Assembly (NCBI GenBank): GCA_039545275.1 | Contig: BCHS01000001.1 | Span: forward strand, 1,504,853 to 1,568,852 | Direction of reading: 5' to 3' | Length of the DNA: 64,000 nucleotides | Source: Pseudomicrostroma phylloplanum | Taxonomy: Eukaryota > Basidiomycota > Exobasidiomycetes > Microstromatales | Shown here: positions 9,976-19,502 of the stretch, piece by piece | Layout of the letters: every line of letters begins with the position of its first letter | Position numbering within the stretch: the stretch's first letter is position 1 | Translations under genes and position numbers: made by a program | The notes under the pieces: generated by a model | The model's input: the letters and a program-made list of their open reading frames with translations, nothing else | Databases searched by the model: none | Told to the model about the DNA's origin: nothing

Positions 9976-10907
9976 ATGCTTCGCACAGGACTTGCCCGAT
10001 CTGCCGCCCTCGCAGCCCCTCAGCGAGCCTCGACCCTCGCAGCAGGATCCAGGCTGAAGCACACCCTGCCCAAGCTCCCGTACGAGTACAATGTGAGTCA
10101 CATGAGGGAGGGTCTGAGACAGACTCGTCTTGCAGGAACACATACCCGCAATGTATACTGATCGATGTGCGCTCCTCCGTGTCTCGGTGTTCATAGGCCC
10201 TTGAGCCCCACATCTCTGCTCAGATCATGGAGCTGCACCACTCCAAGCACCACAACACCTACGTCACCAACCTCAACAACGCTGAGGAGACCCTCAACAA
10301 CGCCCTCGCCAAGAACGACGTCAAGGGAACCATTGCATCGCAATCTGCCATCAAGTTCAACGGAGGTGGTGAGTTCCTTTCGCCGAGCTCACTGACGGAG
10401 GCAGCTGCTCTGACCCACTTTTTTCCTTCCCCTACCCAACAGGCCATGTCAACCACTCCCTCTTCTGGCTGAACCTTGCGCCTCCCAAGGAGGGCGGAGG
10501 CGAGCTGCCAAACGGTCAGCTCAAGGCAGCTATCGAGAAGCAGTATGGTGATCTGGAGGCTCTCAAGAAGGTAAGCCGAAGAGGCAGCGTTAGGTCGTCT
10601 CTGGTGGACGCGCAGGCTGACCAGACTATTCCTCCCTTTCGTACCGTAGAAAATCAACGCTCAGGCTCTCGCCATCCAGGGCAGTGGCTGGGCCTGGCTC
10701 GGTTACGACCCCTCCACGTCCACCCTGGACATCATCACCACCAAGGACCAGGACCCTCTGCTGTCCCACGTACCCCTCATCGGTATCGACATGTGGGAGC
10801 ACGGCTTCTACCTCCAGCACCTGAACAACAAGGCTGCATACCTTGAGGAGATTTGGAAGGTCATCAACTGGAACACCGCCGAGGAGAGGCTGAAGCAGGC
10901 CAAGTGA
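9976..10907 (+). CDS. SOD2: Mitochondrial manganese superoxide dismutase
   Basis: Four exons: 9976-10092, 10197-10368, 10443-10570 and 10650-10907; 675 nt, 224 aa. The enzyme converts superoxide to oxygen and hydrogen peroxide in the mitochondrial matrix. Residues 1-29 form an Arg/Ala/Ser-rich presequence, and the mature protein opens with the typical '[20 protein letters not shown]'. Metal ligands are visible: the first His in 'MELHHSKHH', the second in '[11 protein letters not shown]', and Asp/His in '[20 protein letters not shown]'. 'KFNGGGHVNHS' and '[13 protein letters not shown]' also match the Fe/Mn-SOD family; the Gly-rich context and mitochondrial presequence favour Mn. Splice junctions join conserved codons exactly. 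The protein has normal family length. Confidence 0.96.
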
Positions 10908-11453
10908 AGATGGTAGACGAAAGTCGGGTGTTCAAGGAGGCAGAAGAAATACGGAGGGTTTTAATGGAATAAGCTAGTACCCAATCATAGCAGATGCAGC
11001 GGCAATACACGACTTTGAGACTATCTGGTGGCCCTTGCAAAGCTGCGACTGCTCCGTGACCTGGTTGCGTGGGCACTTGAACATTTGCACATCGGAACCA
11101 CAAATTGATGGTCAGATCTAATGTTATTGAAATTGTCCGTTGAGTGTATCCGATGAGGAGGTCGCCTGAATAATGTTCGAGGCAGAGAGGCAAGACGACT
11201 ATATGTACAGTACATGAGAAGGTGGAAAGAAAGCTGAAAGTGGATCTAGCGAGCACTCGAGGGGAAGGGAGAACAGGGGGAAAAGAAAGCGTTCCGCACC
11301 ATCTACAGGCCGACTGACAAAGGGAGGCCCACCTTTGCAGTCTGAGCTGAGGTATTTTGAGGGGCCAGGTTGGACCGGCGCCGCTCTCAAAGAAGGGAGG
11401 GAAGGAAAAGGAGGGAGGGTGGGAGCACGAGAGATGCAGGCAGAGCTGCCGCT
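10908..11453. other. Convergent intergenic region (SOD2 / single-pass membrane gene)
   Basis: This 546-bp stretch holds the two 3' UTRs. It has an A/T-richer middle (about 10,940-11,130) than the neighbouring exons and a purine-rich GGGA/GGAGG stretch near 11,240-11,430. I see no open frame that looks protein-like and no RNA gene. Confidence 0.5.
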
Positions 11454-12218
11454 TTACGAGGAAGCTGCCTTGACTGCGAGATTGTCCTCGGTGACGTGCT
11501 TTTGGGCAAAGTAGACTCCCACACCCACGCACACTCCAAAGATGATGGCCACGAGAAAAGCACTGGCGATGATGATCCAGCACTTCCTTGCGCTCTTCTT
11601 GGACACCACGGGCGGTGAGACTTTCTCAGAGAAGCGAGAGTAGGACTCCGAGTTCAGACCGGCCTGCAGAGCAGCTTCGCGACGGATGATGTACTTTTCG
11701 CGTGCGGCCAGGGCGGGCGTGTGTGCACTGTCGCTCAGCTGCTTCGTTGTGCTTGGTGGACGCTCACCGTAGTATCCTGCGCCCGACTGGTGTGAAGAGG
11801 AGGATGAAGCGTAGGAGCCGAATTTGGCGTGGGGTAGGGCATTGGGCGGTGCGTAGGGGAGGTTCAAGCTCTCCGAGCTGTCCACCCGGCTGTACTTTCC
11901 AGCCGATTGGTGGATAGCGTAGGGGCCGTGAAGCTGTCCGCTGGAGGATTGGCCGGCGGAAGGTTGGCCGTAGCCTTGGTGGTATGTGCTGCTAGGTGCT
12001 GATGCAAACGGGTCGTGGCCGTTGAGGCTGTGTTGCTGGGCACCTGTCAAGCGAGGAAGGTGTATGGGAACATTCTTGTTCAGCACCCCGTGTCTCTGCT
12101 GAACGGGAGTCGTACTGTTCTTTTACTCACCAGACTGCTGCTGCTGCTGTTGGTGTTGCTGTGGTGCGTAACTCTGTACCTGCGCAGGCTGATTGGTCCG
12201 TGGGGCGTAGGCTGCCAT
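11454..12218 (-). CDS. Small single-pass membrane protein, function unknown
   Basis: Two exons, 12218-12131 and 12043-11454 (87-nt intron, GTGAGT donor, phase 1); 225 aa. The N-terminal half is disordered: a Gln-rich start ('QQHQQQQQQSG') leads into Ser/Tyr/Gly/Pro-rich sequence. A charged helical segment ('REKYIIRREAALQAGLN') precedes a basic patch ('SKKSARK') and a single membrane helix 'CWIIIASAFLVAIIFGVCVG'. About 17 residues follow the helix. There is no signal peptide, so the layout suggests a tail-anchored or type II protein with a cytosolic N-terminus. I do not recognise a family. The ATG at 12218 is the first in frame after the upstream stop context and gives a good splice. The 963-bp upstream gap is long for this region and may carry its regulatory sequence. 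Confidence 0.7.
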
Positions 12219-13181
12219 CGAGGCGGTGTATGCGGGTTGGATTCCGAGGAGGATGGGGGGATGGAAGGCTGCTAGAAGATGCTGTAAGGGCTCAGGCTAG
12301 ATGTAGGTTGCGCTGAAAGGTATGCTGGAACGAAAACAAGGACAAAGGAGGGAGGATCTGGCGGCAAGTTGATAGATAGATAGGGAAGAAGGAGTGAGGG
12401 GGGGTGGGGGGGCTAAGAGGGTTGGGCTTCGATTGCCAAATGCCGCACAAGGTCCCGGTGGGCCAAGAAGTGTTGGAACATCTCGGTCCGCCGGCCGAGA
12501 ACCTTGTTGCATCTCTGTGTCACCTCGCCCCTGTTGGAATCTGCTGTCGTCCTGCCAAAGACGCCGCACGCCCAGCAGCAGAACACTCGGTTGGTCGGTC
12601 TCCCAATGGATCTGTCGTGCATGCGTCATACCCGTAGTGCTTGGGTGACACGGTCAGCTAGGAGGCGGTGCGTGGAACATTGCACAGAGATGACAGCGCA
12701 GTTTCACTGCCGGAGATTGTGCGACGTAGGGTATGCGGTGCTGTAGCCAAGGATGGCATTTTGCTGCAATTGGAAGCTTCCTTTTGGTGTTGATCGAACG
12801 GCGACTTGCATCAATGATCGGCATCGGGCGTCTGGGCAGAGGCTGCACCGCATCTCCCCTCTGGCATAGATGTTCTTTCGCCTGCCTCTGACGTCGCCCA
12901 AATCCCGACTCCGCGCTCAGCCGTGCGTCTTGGCTCGCATGGCCCGGCCAAACGCACTCGGCGAAATCACCAGGACAGCCCCTGTCCCGGAACCGACGGA
13001 AAAAAGGACCAGGCTCTGTTTGCGCCCTGGCATGCAAACAAGCCAACGCTTGTCAACGACATCGTGTCGTGCACTTCCTGGCCCCGGCGGCAGCATCAGC
13101 AAAGAGCGGAACACATCTGGACACTTCTGTGCAGACTGCAGGGCAATGATGTGTATTGTACAGTGGGCGGCCCCCACCCCC
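12219..13181. other. Long intergenic region with simple repeats
   Basis: This 963-bp gap lies upstream of the single-pass membrane gene and downstream of the helical-repeat gene, both on the minus strand. It includes a short GATA tract (12371-12384) and G-runs (about 12397-12414). Open frames present on both strands look compositional. I see no tRNA-like B box or conserved RNA. Confidence 0.5.
12371..12384. repeat. Short (GATA)n microsatellite
   Basis: Three consecutive GATA units followed by a G-rich run; a simple repeat in a promoter-proximal gap. Confidence 0.6.
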
Positions 13182-15521
13182 TTAGGACCCTTGCAACCTC
13201 GCTCGACCCTTCTTCCACACCCTCTCATGCGGCTTCAATTGAGCCTTGGCGAGCTTTTCCGCCTCTTTCAAAATGCCAATGACCCGACGTCCATCTCTTG
13301 GCATCCCTCTCTCGAAGAAAGACCGGGACACAGCTCGCAAAATGCTGGCCTCGAAGCGCAGAAAATGCCTCGCATCAGCTCCGTGGTCCCCAGACGAGGG
13401 TGAAGCGTTCGACAATGAGTCCGAACGCGTTTTCTCACTCTTGTGTGAATCGAGGAAGATTCCGCATCGGACCAGGAGTTCGCGCAGCATGTCCAGCCCT
13501 GCTGAAGAGGGACCCTTGTCCCACCGCAACAGGGCGAGTAGGATGATGTTACGGGTTATGAGGTCCGACGGCAGAGCGAGACGAACCTGCAAATCGTCCA
13601 TTTCCCGAAGGAACCCCTCTAGCTGCGCAGTCGCAAGGTAAACAGGCACGCTAGGGTCCGTGGAGGAGGCGAAGATGTCTAGAAACCCCCTGAGAAGGGT
13701 ATTGAGGACGGCAGTCTCAAAGTGAGCTGTCTTGTCCTCTGATTGAGGCGTTCTGCCACGCCGTGAATCGACGATGAGCTTCTCAGCTAGTCTTTTTGCG
13801 CCGGTCCAATCTCGACTTCCGAGGAAAGTCTTGATCACAGCGATTTGACCTGCATGGCGAAAGATGGACAGCGATGTGGTACGTTTGCGCTCTGTTGCGA
13901 AAGCTCCTCGACGTCTGAGGTCCCTCAGATCGCGGATGACTACACTGACAGAGCCTGTAAGGGCATGGCTGCGCATCCTTGCCTCATACAACCGTAGCCA
14001 GGCGGTGGCTGAGGTCTGGTTGCACCTCGCAAGGGCTAGAGCCTCCTGCCAGATCTTGTTGTGGAACGGCATAGACCCGACAGGGGGTGGAGGCACGAGC
14101 TTCAGACCCGATCCAACGGCCTCACCTTCGCCGAAGCGCTCCAATAGCAGCTCGTAGCATCTTAGACTGCGTCCCTCCGCTGGTATCAGGTCCAAGAACT
14201 CCACAGCTTGACGGAACTTGCCCCTTCCCATCAAGTGATGCAGGACTAGCTCCACCGTGTGAACAGGCAGATATGGGGACCAAGGACGATCCATCTCGTC
14301 CGCTCTGAGCTCGCGGAGTGCTGGCGACCGTAGGCGGTGAAAGCCAGAGGGAGCTCGAATAGCATCTGTAGACTCCTGCTGTACGGCGGTTGTGCTTGCC
14401 ACATATTGACAATGAAAGGCATGATCGCGCGCAGTGGCTACGAGGGCGATCAGTGACGAGCTTGAAGCATGTTCCGCCAGAAGTACCGTGAAGTAAGACA
14501 GAGCGGACTCTACAAAGGCTCCAGAGTGCGTCTGCTCAGAGACTGCCTCATTTACAACGCCGAGTTTTCCTGCCACCAGTAGCGCCTGTACTGCCGTACT
14601 CCACTGGTCGAGAAGAGCCTGGAGTTGGTGCTTGTCGTCTGCCGATGAACCCGTCTGGGAGAGCTGCTTTGCCATAGTCCTGAGCGGCCAAGTCATACGT
14701 CGCAGAAGCCATCGTACTTGTGCGCCTCTCAATCGTCTATCGACGATGAGGTTGGAGGCGAAGGAGAGAAATTTGGGCTGCTTTGAGCGCAACAGATCTC
14801 GACAGAGGGCAAACAGTGCCTGAGATGCGCGGACACGAGGCTCTCCTGAACTTGCGTGACAGCCGAGGGAGCGTTGGTATATGGTGGAAAGAAGTGAGGC
14901 TCGGTCCTTGGTCCAGTCATCGCTCGGCGCCAATACTTTTGCGATGGAGGACATCAGGATCAATGCCGCTTCATCAGATGTGGCGATGGGTAGGATCGAT
15001 TGCACCGCCTCGATAGCGGAGGTAATAGAGGCTTCATCGTGACTGCTCTGTAAGAGGGCACGCGCAATATGTTCCTGCTGACATCTTGCCAGTCCAGCAG
15101 CTGATGTCTCTGCTTCTGCCTCGGAGTATGCGGATGTTTGCGAGGGTGGCGTAGAAGGGTAAAAGAAAGAGTGGGGAAAGAGACGAGGCTGTCCGTTGTG
15201 GGGAGGCCGCTGCACGCTTGATGCTTGCATACGGTTTCTGCGCTCGGCGGACGATGGTTCGTATACGGAGGGTTCATAGGACGGTGTGGTTGCATCTTCG
15301 CAATGCCAGGGATTATCAAATGTTGCGTGTCGGGCAGTGCCAGCAGCTGCTGCGCCGCTCGCGAGGGCACGACGGCGAGACACTGACGAGGATGAGGAGC
15401 GTGCAGGTGTTGGAGGAAGAAGGGGTCTCGCTGTAGAGCTACTGGCCGCTGTTATCTTCGGAGCTGCCCATCGAGCCGCCTGACCAGCAGCGGTGGACGA
15501 GTAGGAGCCGAAGATAGACAT
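13182..15521 (-). CDS. Putative mitochondrial helical-repeat (PPR-like) protein, unrecognised
   Basis: Single exon, 779 aa from the first ATG in frame (15521). The first ~70 residues are Arg/Ser/Ala-rich and nearly acid-free ('RWAAPKITAASSSTARPLL', 'SVSRRRALASG'), as expected of a mitochondrial presequence. The remainder is predicted all-alpha by composition, with helix pairs such as 'YLPVHTVELVLHHLMGRGKF' / 'QAVEFLDLIP'. 'FRHAGQIAVIKTFLGSRDWT' / 'GAKRLAEKLIV' is another pair. This two-helix rhythm, 'G(D/K)(F/W)..A..L', resembles pentatricopeptide-type RNA-binding proteins that control organellar mRNAs, but repeats are degenerate and I cannot count them. No catalytic motif is visible. The assignment is an inference from composition; it could be any mitochondrial alpha-solenoid. 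It shares its upstream region with the P0 gene, which points the other way. Confidence 0.6.
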   Translation of the reverse strand: MSIFGSYSSTAAGQAARWAAPKITAASSSTARPLLPPTPARSSSSSVSRRRALASGAAAAGTARHATFDNPWHCEDATTPSYEPSVYEPSSAERRNRMQASSVQRPPHNGQPRLFPHSFFYPSTPPSQTSAYSEAEAETSAAGLARCQQEHIARALLQSSHDEASITSAIEAVQSILPIATSDEAALILMSSIAKVLAPSDDWTKDRASLLSTIYQRSLGCHASSGEPRVRASQALFALCRDLLRSKQPKFLSFASNLIVDRRLRGAQVRWLLRRMTWPLRTMAKQLSQTGSSADDKHQLQALLDQWSTAVQALLVAGKLGVVNEAVSEQTHSGAFVESALSYFTVLLAEHASSSSLIALVATARDHAFHCQYVASTTAVQQESTDAIRAPSGFHRLRSPALRELRADEMDRPWSPYLPVHTVELVLHHLMGRGKFRQAVEFLDLIPAEGRSLRCYELLLERFGEGEAVGSGLKLVPPPPVGSMPFHNKIWQEALALARCNQTSATAWLRLYEARMRSHALTGSVSVVIRDLRDLRRRGAFATERKRTTSLSIFRHAGQIAVIKTFLGSRDWTGAKRLAEKLIVDSRRGRTPQSEDKTAHFETAVLNTLLRGFLDIFASSTDPSVPVYLATAQLEGFLREMDDLQVRLALPSDLITRNIILLALLRWDKGPSSAGLDMLRELLVRCGIFLDSHKSEKTRSDSLSNASPSSGDHGADARHFLRFEASILRAVSRSFFERGMPRDGRRVIGILKEAEKLAKAQLKPHERVWKKGRARLQGS

Positions 15522-15948
15522 AACATGCTGATGCACAGCCGACTACAGGAACGAGGAAGCGGTGGTGGTCATGGCGTCTGATGTGCGTATCGCTCGTACC
15601 CCTCGCTCGTCCCGTCGGAAGGAGTGGGTGGGCGGAGCGGGGCTCGAATGTCGGATCCGAGCGCGCATCTCCGATCCTGCTCCAAAACCGCAGATCCCGC
15701 CCGCCGAAGAAGACTTCCATCCTCTCGACTCCATCAACCTCTTTTACAAGTACGCCTGTGAGTAGCGCTCATTGCGCTGGGAGTTCATCTGATGGCTGGA
15801 TGTGGACGTCAAACTGAACCTCGTCACACACACATTTGCGCACATAGTAAACTTCCCCTGTGACCGTCTTTAGTAACGAGTCCATCGGTGGCTACTTTTT
15901 CGCTCAACTTCATAACCCCTACTCTCACATCTTACAACAAACAACAAA
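15522..15948. promoter_or_regulatory. Divergent promoter region with probable 5'-UTR intron of RPP0
   Basis: This 427-bp stretch separates the helical-repeat gene and the P0 gene. A canonical donor (CT/GTGAGTAG at 15757) and acceptor (TTTAG at 15873), with CTGAAC upstream, could define a 117-nt intron in the P0 leader. Leader introns are common in fungal ribosomal-protein genes. The leader ends with an A-rich 'caacaaaATGGG' start context typical of highly expressed genes. Confidence 0.45.
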
Positions 15949-17201
15949 ATGGGTGGTACTCGTGCTCAGAAGGAGATCTGGTTCACCAAGCTCAGTGAAT
16001 GCTTGGAGACCTACCCCTCCATCTTCATTGTCAACGTCGACAATGTCGGATCTCAGCAGATGCACCAGATCCGACATGCTCTGCGAGGCAAGGGTACCGT
16101 CTTGATGGGCAAGAACACTATGGTTCGACGTGCTCTTCGTCAGCTCGTCGCTGAGAAGCCCCAGTACGAGAAGCTGACTCCTCTCGTCAGGGGTAACATC
16201 GGATTCGTCTTCACCTCTGGAGACCTCAAGGACATCCGAGACCTCATCCTCGCCAACCGAGTTGCTGCCCCCGCCCGTGCCGGTGCTCACGCCCCAGCAG
16301 ACGTCATCGTCAAGGCCGGCAACACCGGAATGGAGCCCGGAAAGACCTCCTTCTTCCAGGCTCTTGGTATCCCCACCAAGATTGCCCGTGGTACCATTGA
16401 AATCGTCTCCGATGTCAAGGTCGTCACCGCTGGCTCCCGAGTTGGTTCTTCCGAGGCCATGCTGCTCAACATGCTCAACATCTCGCCCTTCACCTACGGT
16501 ATGAGTGTCGTCCAGATCTACGACCAGGGTCAGACCTTCGCCTCTGATGTTCTGGACGTTTCTGAGGACACCATCCTCGAGCGATTCATGCTGGGTATCA
16601 AGCAGATGGCTTGCCTGTCTCTCGGTCTCAACTACCCAACCATCGCCTCCGTCAGCCACGTTCTTGTCAACTCTTACAAGAACCTCATCGCTGTCTCTTT
16701 GGCCACCGAGTACGAGTTCGAGGGATCTGCTAAGGTGAGTTTGCGTGCACCGGAAGTTCAGAAGCAAGGGACGGGCGATGTCATAGACGAAGGGGCTGCA
16801 CATGCGGATGGGCACAAAGAGCTGTGGACAGCAGCCAAACGATTACAAACAATCACAAATCACACTGAAAATTCGGATGGACCGAAAGGTCGAGGACCGA
16901 TTTACCATATATTCACACTGGCTGATGGTTCAGGAACGAAGGCGCCAGGAGGGCTCGCTGAGGAGGGCGACTGGAATTGCTACGTCCACCCATTTCCGAA
17001 TGTTATTGCTGACACAAGCTCTCCTCTGCCTCCCTCTACGCTCAATAGGCTAAGGAGTACCTCGCCAACCCCGAGGCCTTCGCTGCCGCCGCCCCCGTCG
17101 CCGCCGCCGCTTCCGAAGCCCCAGCTGCTGCTGCCGAGGCCGCCCCTGAGGAGGAGAAGGAGGAGTCTGACGACGACATGGGCTTCGGTCTCTTCGACTA
17201 A
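15949..17201 (+). CDS. RPP0: 60S acidic ribosomal protein P0 (uL10)
   Basis: Two exons, 15949-16734 and 17049-17201; 312 aa, the usual length. P0 anchors the ribosomal stalk: it binds 26S rRNA at the GTPase-associated centre and carries P1/P2 dimers. The N-terminal rRNA-binding domain is textbook: '[20 protein letters not shown]', '[16 protein letters not shown]', '[13 protein letters not shown]', '[12 protein letters not shown]', and '[16 protein letters not shown]'. Exon 2 encodes the Ala-rich hinge and the P-protein tail '[17 protein letters not shown]', the site recognised by elongation factors. The single intron is 314 nt, by far the longest for its position in this window, and contains predicted stem-loops (see separate entry). 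Codon choice looks strongly biased (C-ending codons), fitting high expression. Confidence 0.97.
16735..17048 (+). other. Long, structured intron of RPP0
   Basis: A 314-nt intron with a GTGAGT donor and an AATAG acceptor. GGCTGC (16794-16799) can pair with GCAGCC (16831-16836) and is followed at once by AAACGA (16837-16842), which fits the ANANNA H-box pattern. A GACC-GAAA-GGTC tetraloop hairpin lies at 16880-16891, nested within TCGG/CCGA (16873-16876 with 16897-16900). It could host a box H/ACA snoRNA, as ribosomal-protein introns often do. The pairings are seen by eye; the RNA gene is a guess. Confidence 0.3.
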
Positions 17202-17487
17202 GCGTACCCTTCACGTTCACCACCTTCTGTCCGACTGCAATGGCGACTTCTCCCCTCGCCATTGTACCTCTCCGTTGTGTTACACTTTGCAATTTGCACA
17301 GAGCCTCACAGCACCTATCTATGTCTGACTGTCTGAAGACTGACTGCATATCATTGTGGATGCAATGGAACCGTACCGATGGAACCGTACCTCGCGGTAT
17401 TCGTGGAGATCGTTACATGGATATAGATGAACATAGGAGCTATCGAAGCGGGGCCGATGGTAGTCTAAAGACGAGGTGCGTCCCTAC

Positions 17488-18960
17488 TCAACCTAGTACG
17501 CCCACGCTCCTACTTTGTACAGTTGCCTCCAGGGCCCTCTCTGCCCTTTCAGCTCTCGCCTCTGAGGCTTTAAGCGCCGTGGATAGCTTGTCAAGAAGCT
17601 GTTGGGCATCCTCTAGCTCCGCCCTGGTCTGCTCGAGCTCCTTGGCCGATACCTCCGGCTGGTTACTCTCTGGCTTTTCTGCTTCGTCAAGTCCTAGCTT
17701 CTGGCTCAGGAGCTCGCCCAGCTCCCCGTTCTCCTTCTGCAGCTCGCTCACTTTCCTCAACAAGCGCACACCGAGTACAGGAGCTGGACCAAGCGAGTCT
17801 TCCGTCCCCTCTTGACCCTCGCTCTTAGTCCCTTCAGCCCCCGAATCCGCGTTGTCTCGAGGAAACCATGTCGTGTTGTCCTTGCTAATCAGGCTCATCT
17901 CTGCGCTGATACACTTCCAGCTCTCTGCAGGTCGAAAGGCAAGGGCTTCCATCCTCATCTGCATTGCGTCTTCTCTGGCCTTGTAGGCTTCGATGACAGC
18001 TAGCAAGGACGAGAGGTATCGACGAGTCTCCTCTGCCTCTTCTGACTGGTTGCCGTCTCCTATGGCGAGAGCATTGATCTCATGCTCTACAGGCACCGAC
18101 GCTCGACGAGTAGTGGAGTCCTCTGATGGTTTCAAATCGACAAGACTGGGTGGACGTTGGGCTTCCGTGGGAAGGGGAGGCAAGGGCGGGAGCCTGTCAA
18201 GCAACTGTTGGCCCGTACTGAGGCTGCTCTTGCTCAAAGGCTTCGCACTCGCTGTTCCTACGCCAGAAGATCCCGCCGCATTGCTGTTGCCGTCGAGCCC
18301 AGCTCCAATAGATGATCTTGGTGACTGGCGCAATGGCGCTCCTCCCGATGGTTCAAAGGTAGGCTTGGCGGGTAGCCTGCTCACTCCGCTGCTCAGGGAG
18401 GGCACTGCACCATAGTGGGGCGTGGATATGCCGCTGTTTGCTCCACTCGATATATGATAAGCCGATGGTCCATCACTACTACTGCCGACACTTCCGTAAG
18501 CTGAGTTGGATCCTGATGTCGGAATCCTCGAGTGGGAAGATCTTGGCTGTCTCTGATTCTGAGGTCCACCGTGCATCGATGTCGAGGGAAACTGCTGCCA
18601 GCCTTGAGACGGAGCGGCAGATCGGCCAGGACCTCCTACGCTCTGAGCATTAAAGTACTGGCCTTGACCGGGGCCAGTTGCTGACTGTGGCTGCTGTCCA
18701 GGGTGTCGCATCTGGTATTGAGACTGCTGATTGGCCGCGAAACCTGGCTGGGTCTGATATCCATACTGAGGTTGCTGAAAGTGCTGCTGGTAGTCAAGAT
18801 GCGATTGTTGTGGCTGGTACGACTGAGGGACTGTGTACTGGTAGCCACTGTGCAAGCTCTGTTGCTGACCTTGTGGAACTGGTCGTTGCCCGTTGTCATC
18901 CCATTGAGAGTTCGGTTGTGAAGGGTAGTAGGGCTGGTAAAGGCCCTGATCTCGATCCAT
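17488..18960 (-). CDS. WTAP/Mum2-family-like protein (m6A writer complex accessory candidate)
   Basis: Single exon, 490 aa. Residues 1-150 are Gln/Tyr/Pro-rich and prion-like. A Ser/Gly/Pro linker follows, and a helical C-terminal third starts near residue 310. That part contains 'YLSSLLAVIEAYKAREDAMQ', 'LAFRPAESWKCI', then 'RLLRKVSELQKENGELGELL' followed by a coiled coil 'ELEQTRAELEDAQQLLDKLS'. The pairing of a 'W-K' helix with an 'L..EN.ELG..LSQ' coiled coil is the hallmark of the WTAP/Mum2 family. There it scaffolds the mRNA N6-adenosine methyltransferase (Ime4/METTL3) complex. The identification rests on this motif order recalled from the family. A ~45-residue acidic insert separates the two motifs. 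An unrelated coiled-coil protein is the alternative. It faces SART1 across 542 bp. Confidence 0.6.
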   Translation of the reverse strand: MDRDQGLYQPYYPSQPNSQWDDNGQRPVPQGQQQSLHSGYQYTVPQSYQPQQSHLDYQQHFQQPQYGYQTQPGFAANQQSQYQMRHPGQQPQSATGPGQGQYFNAQSVGGPGRSAAPSQGWQQFPSTSMHGGPQNQRQPRSSHSRIPTSGSNSAYGSVGSSSDGPSAYHISSGANSGISTPHYGAVPSLSSGVSRLPAKPTFEPSGGAPLRQSPRSSIGAGLDGNSNAAGSSGVGTASAKPLSKSSLSTGQQLLDRLPPLPPLPTEAQRPPSLVDLKPSEDSTTRRASVPVEHEINALAIGDGNQSEEAEETRRYLSSLLAVIEAYKAREDAMQMRMEALAFRPAESWKCISAEMSLISKDNTTWFPRDNADSGAEGTKSEGQEGTEDSLGPAPVLGVRLLRKVSELQKENGELGELLSQKLGLDEAEKPESNQPEVSAKELEQTRAELEDAQQLLDKLSTALKASEARAERAERALEATVQSRSVGVLG

Positions 18961-19502
18961 TGCGATGCTTCAATCGTGGCTCCGAGTCCAACAAGACTGC
19001 CTGCTCTTACAAGCCTTTCAGATCACGAAGAGCTGATTGTATGCCCTTGTCGGAGCCTCGGACGCCGGAAATTTGGCCGTGCGGAAGGATGTCCGTGGTG
19101 GTATCGGTCGGACGCTAAGGTCTCATGCCTTTACGCCAGCCCAGAATCTGTGGCGCCGGGCCAGTTGTGTCTTGTATGTTGTTCTGAGAGGCCAGATGAT
19201 GGTACCTCAAGCGGAAGCTGTATCGTACGAGTGAGGAAGGAGCGAGGAAGATACCATTCACCCGCAACGAGGGAGCGGTGAATTCAGCCGAGGCGGTTGT
19301 CCACTTCCGACTCGCGCACCAGCCTCCATCCCAACCAAATTACTTCGAGAGCTTCTTGCTCGTACCATCCTTACAGACAAACTCACAAGAGCAACGGACT
19401 TTCGCTGCTGAGACCGAAGTCTTGTTGTAGGCGAGCCTGACGGTGAAGAGAGCATCGTAGCATAGCCACTTGCCCAGGCGCTGAGCTGCAATCGAGGTCA
19501 CG
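18961..19502. promoter_or_regulatory. Divergent promoter region, WTAP-like gene / SART1
   Basis: This 542-bp region lies between two outward-facing starts of RNA-processing genes. The composition is unremarkable; I see no repeats, RNA gene or convincing TATA element. Confidence 0.4.

Noticed and set aside
12219..13181. Possible tRNA or small RNA gene in the long gaps (also checked 48141-49679 and 52232-53372)
   Set aside because: I saw no A-box/B-box pair or cloverleaf and no snRNA-like sequence by eye.
15925..16815. Open frame of 296 codons antisense to the P0 gene
   Set aside because: It is the reverse complement of strongly conserved P0 coding sequence; codon bias of P0 keeps the opposite strand open.
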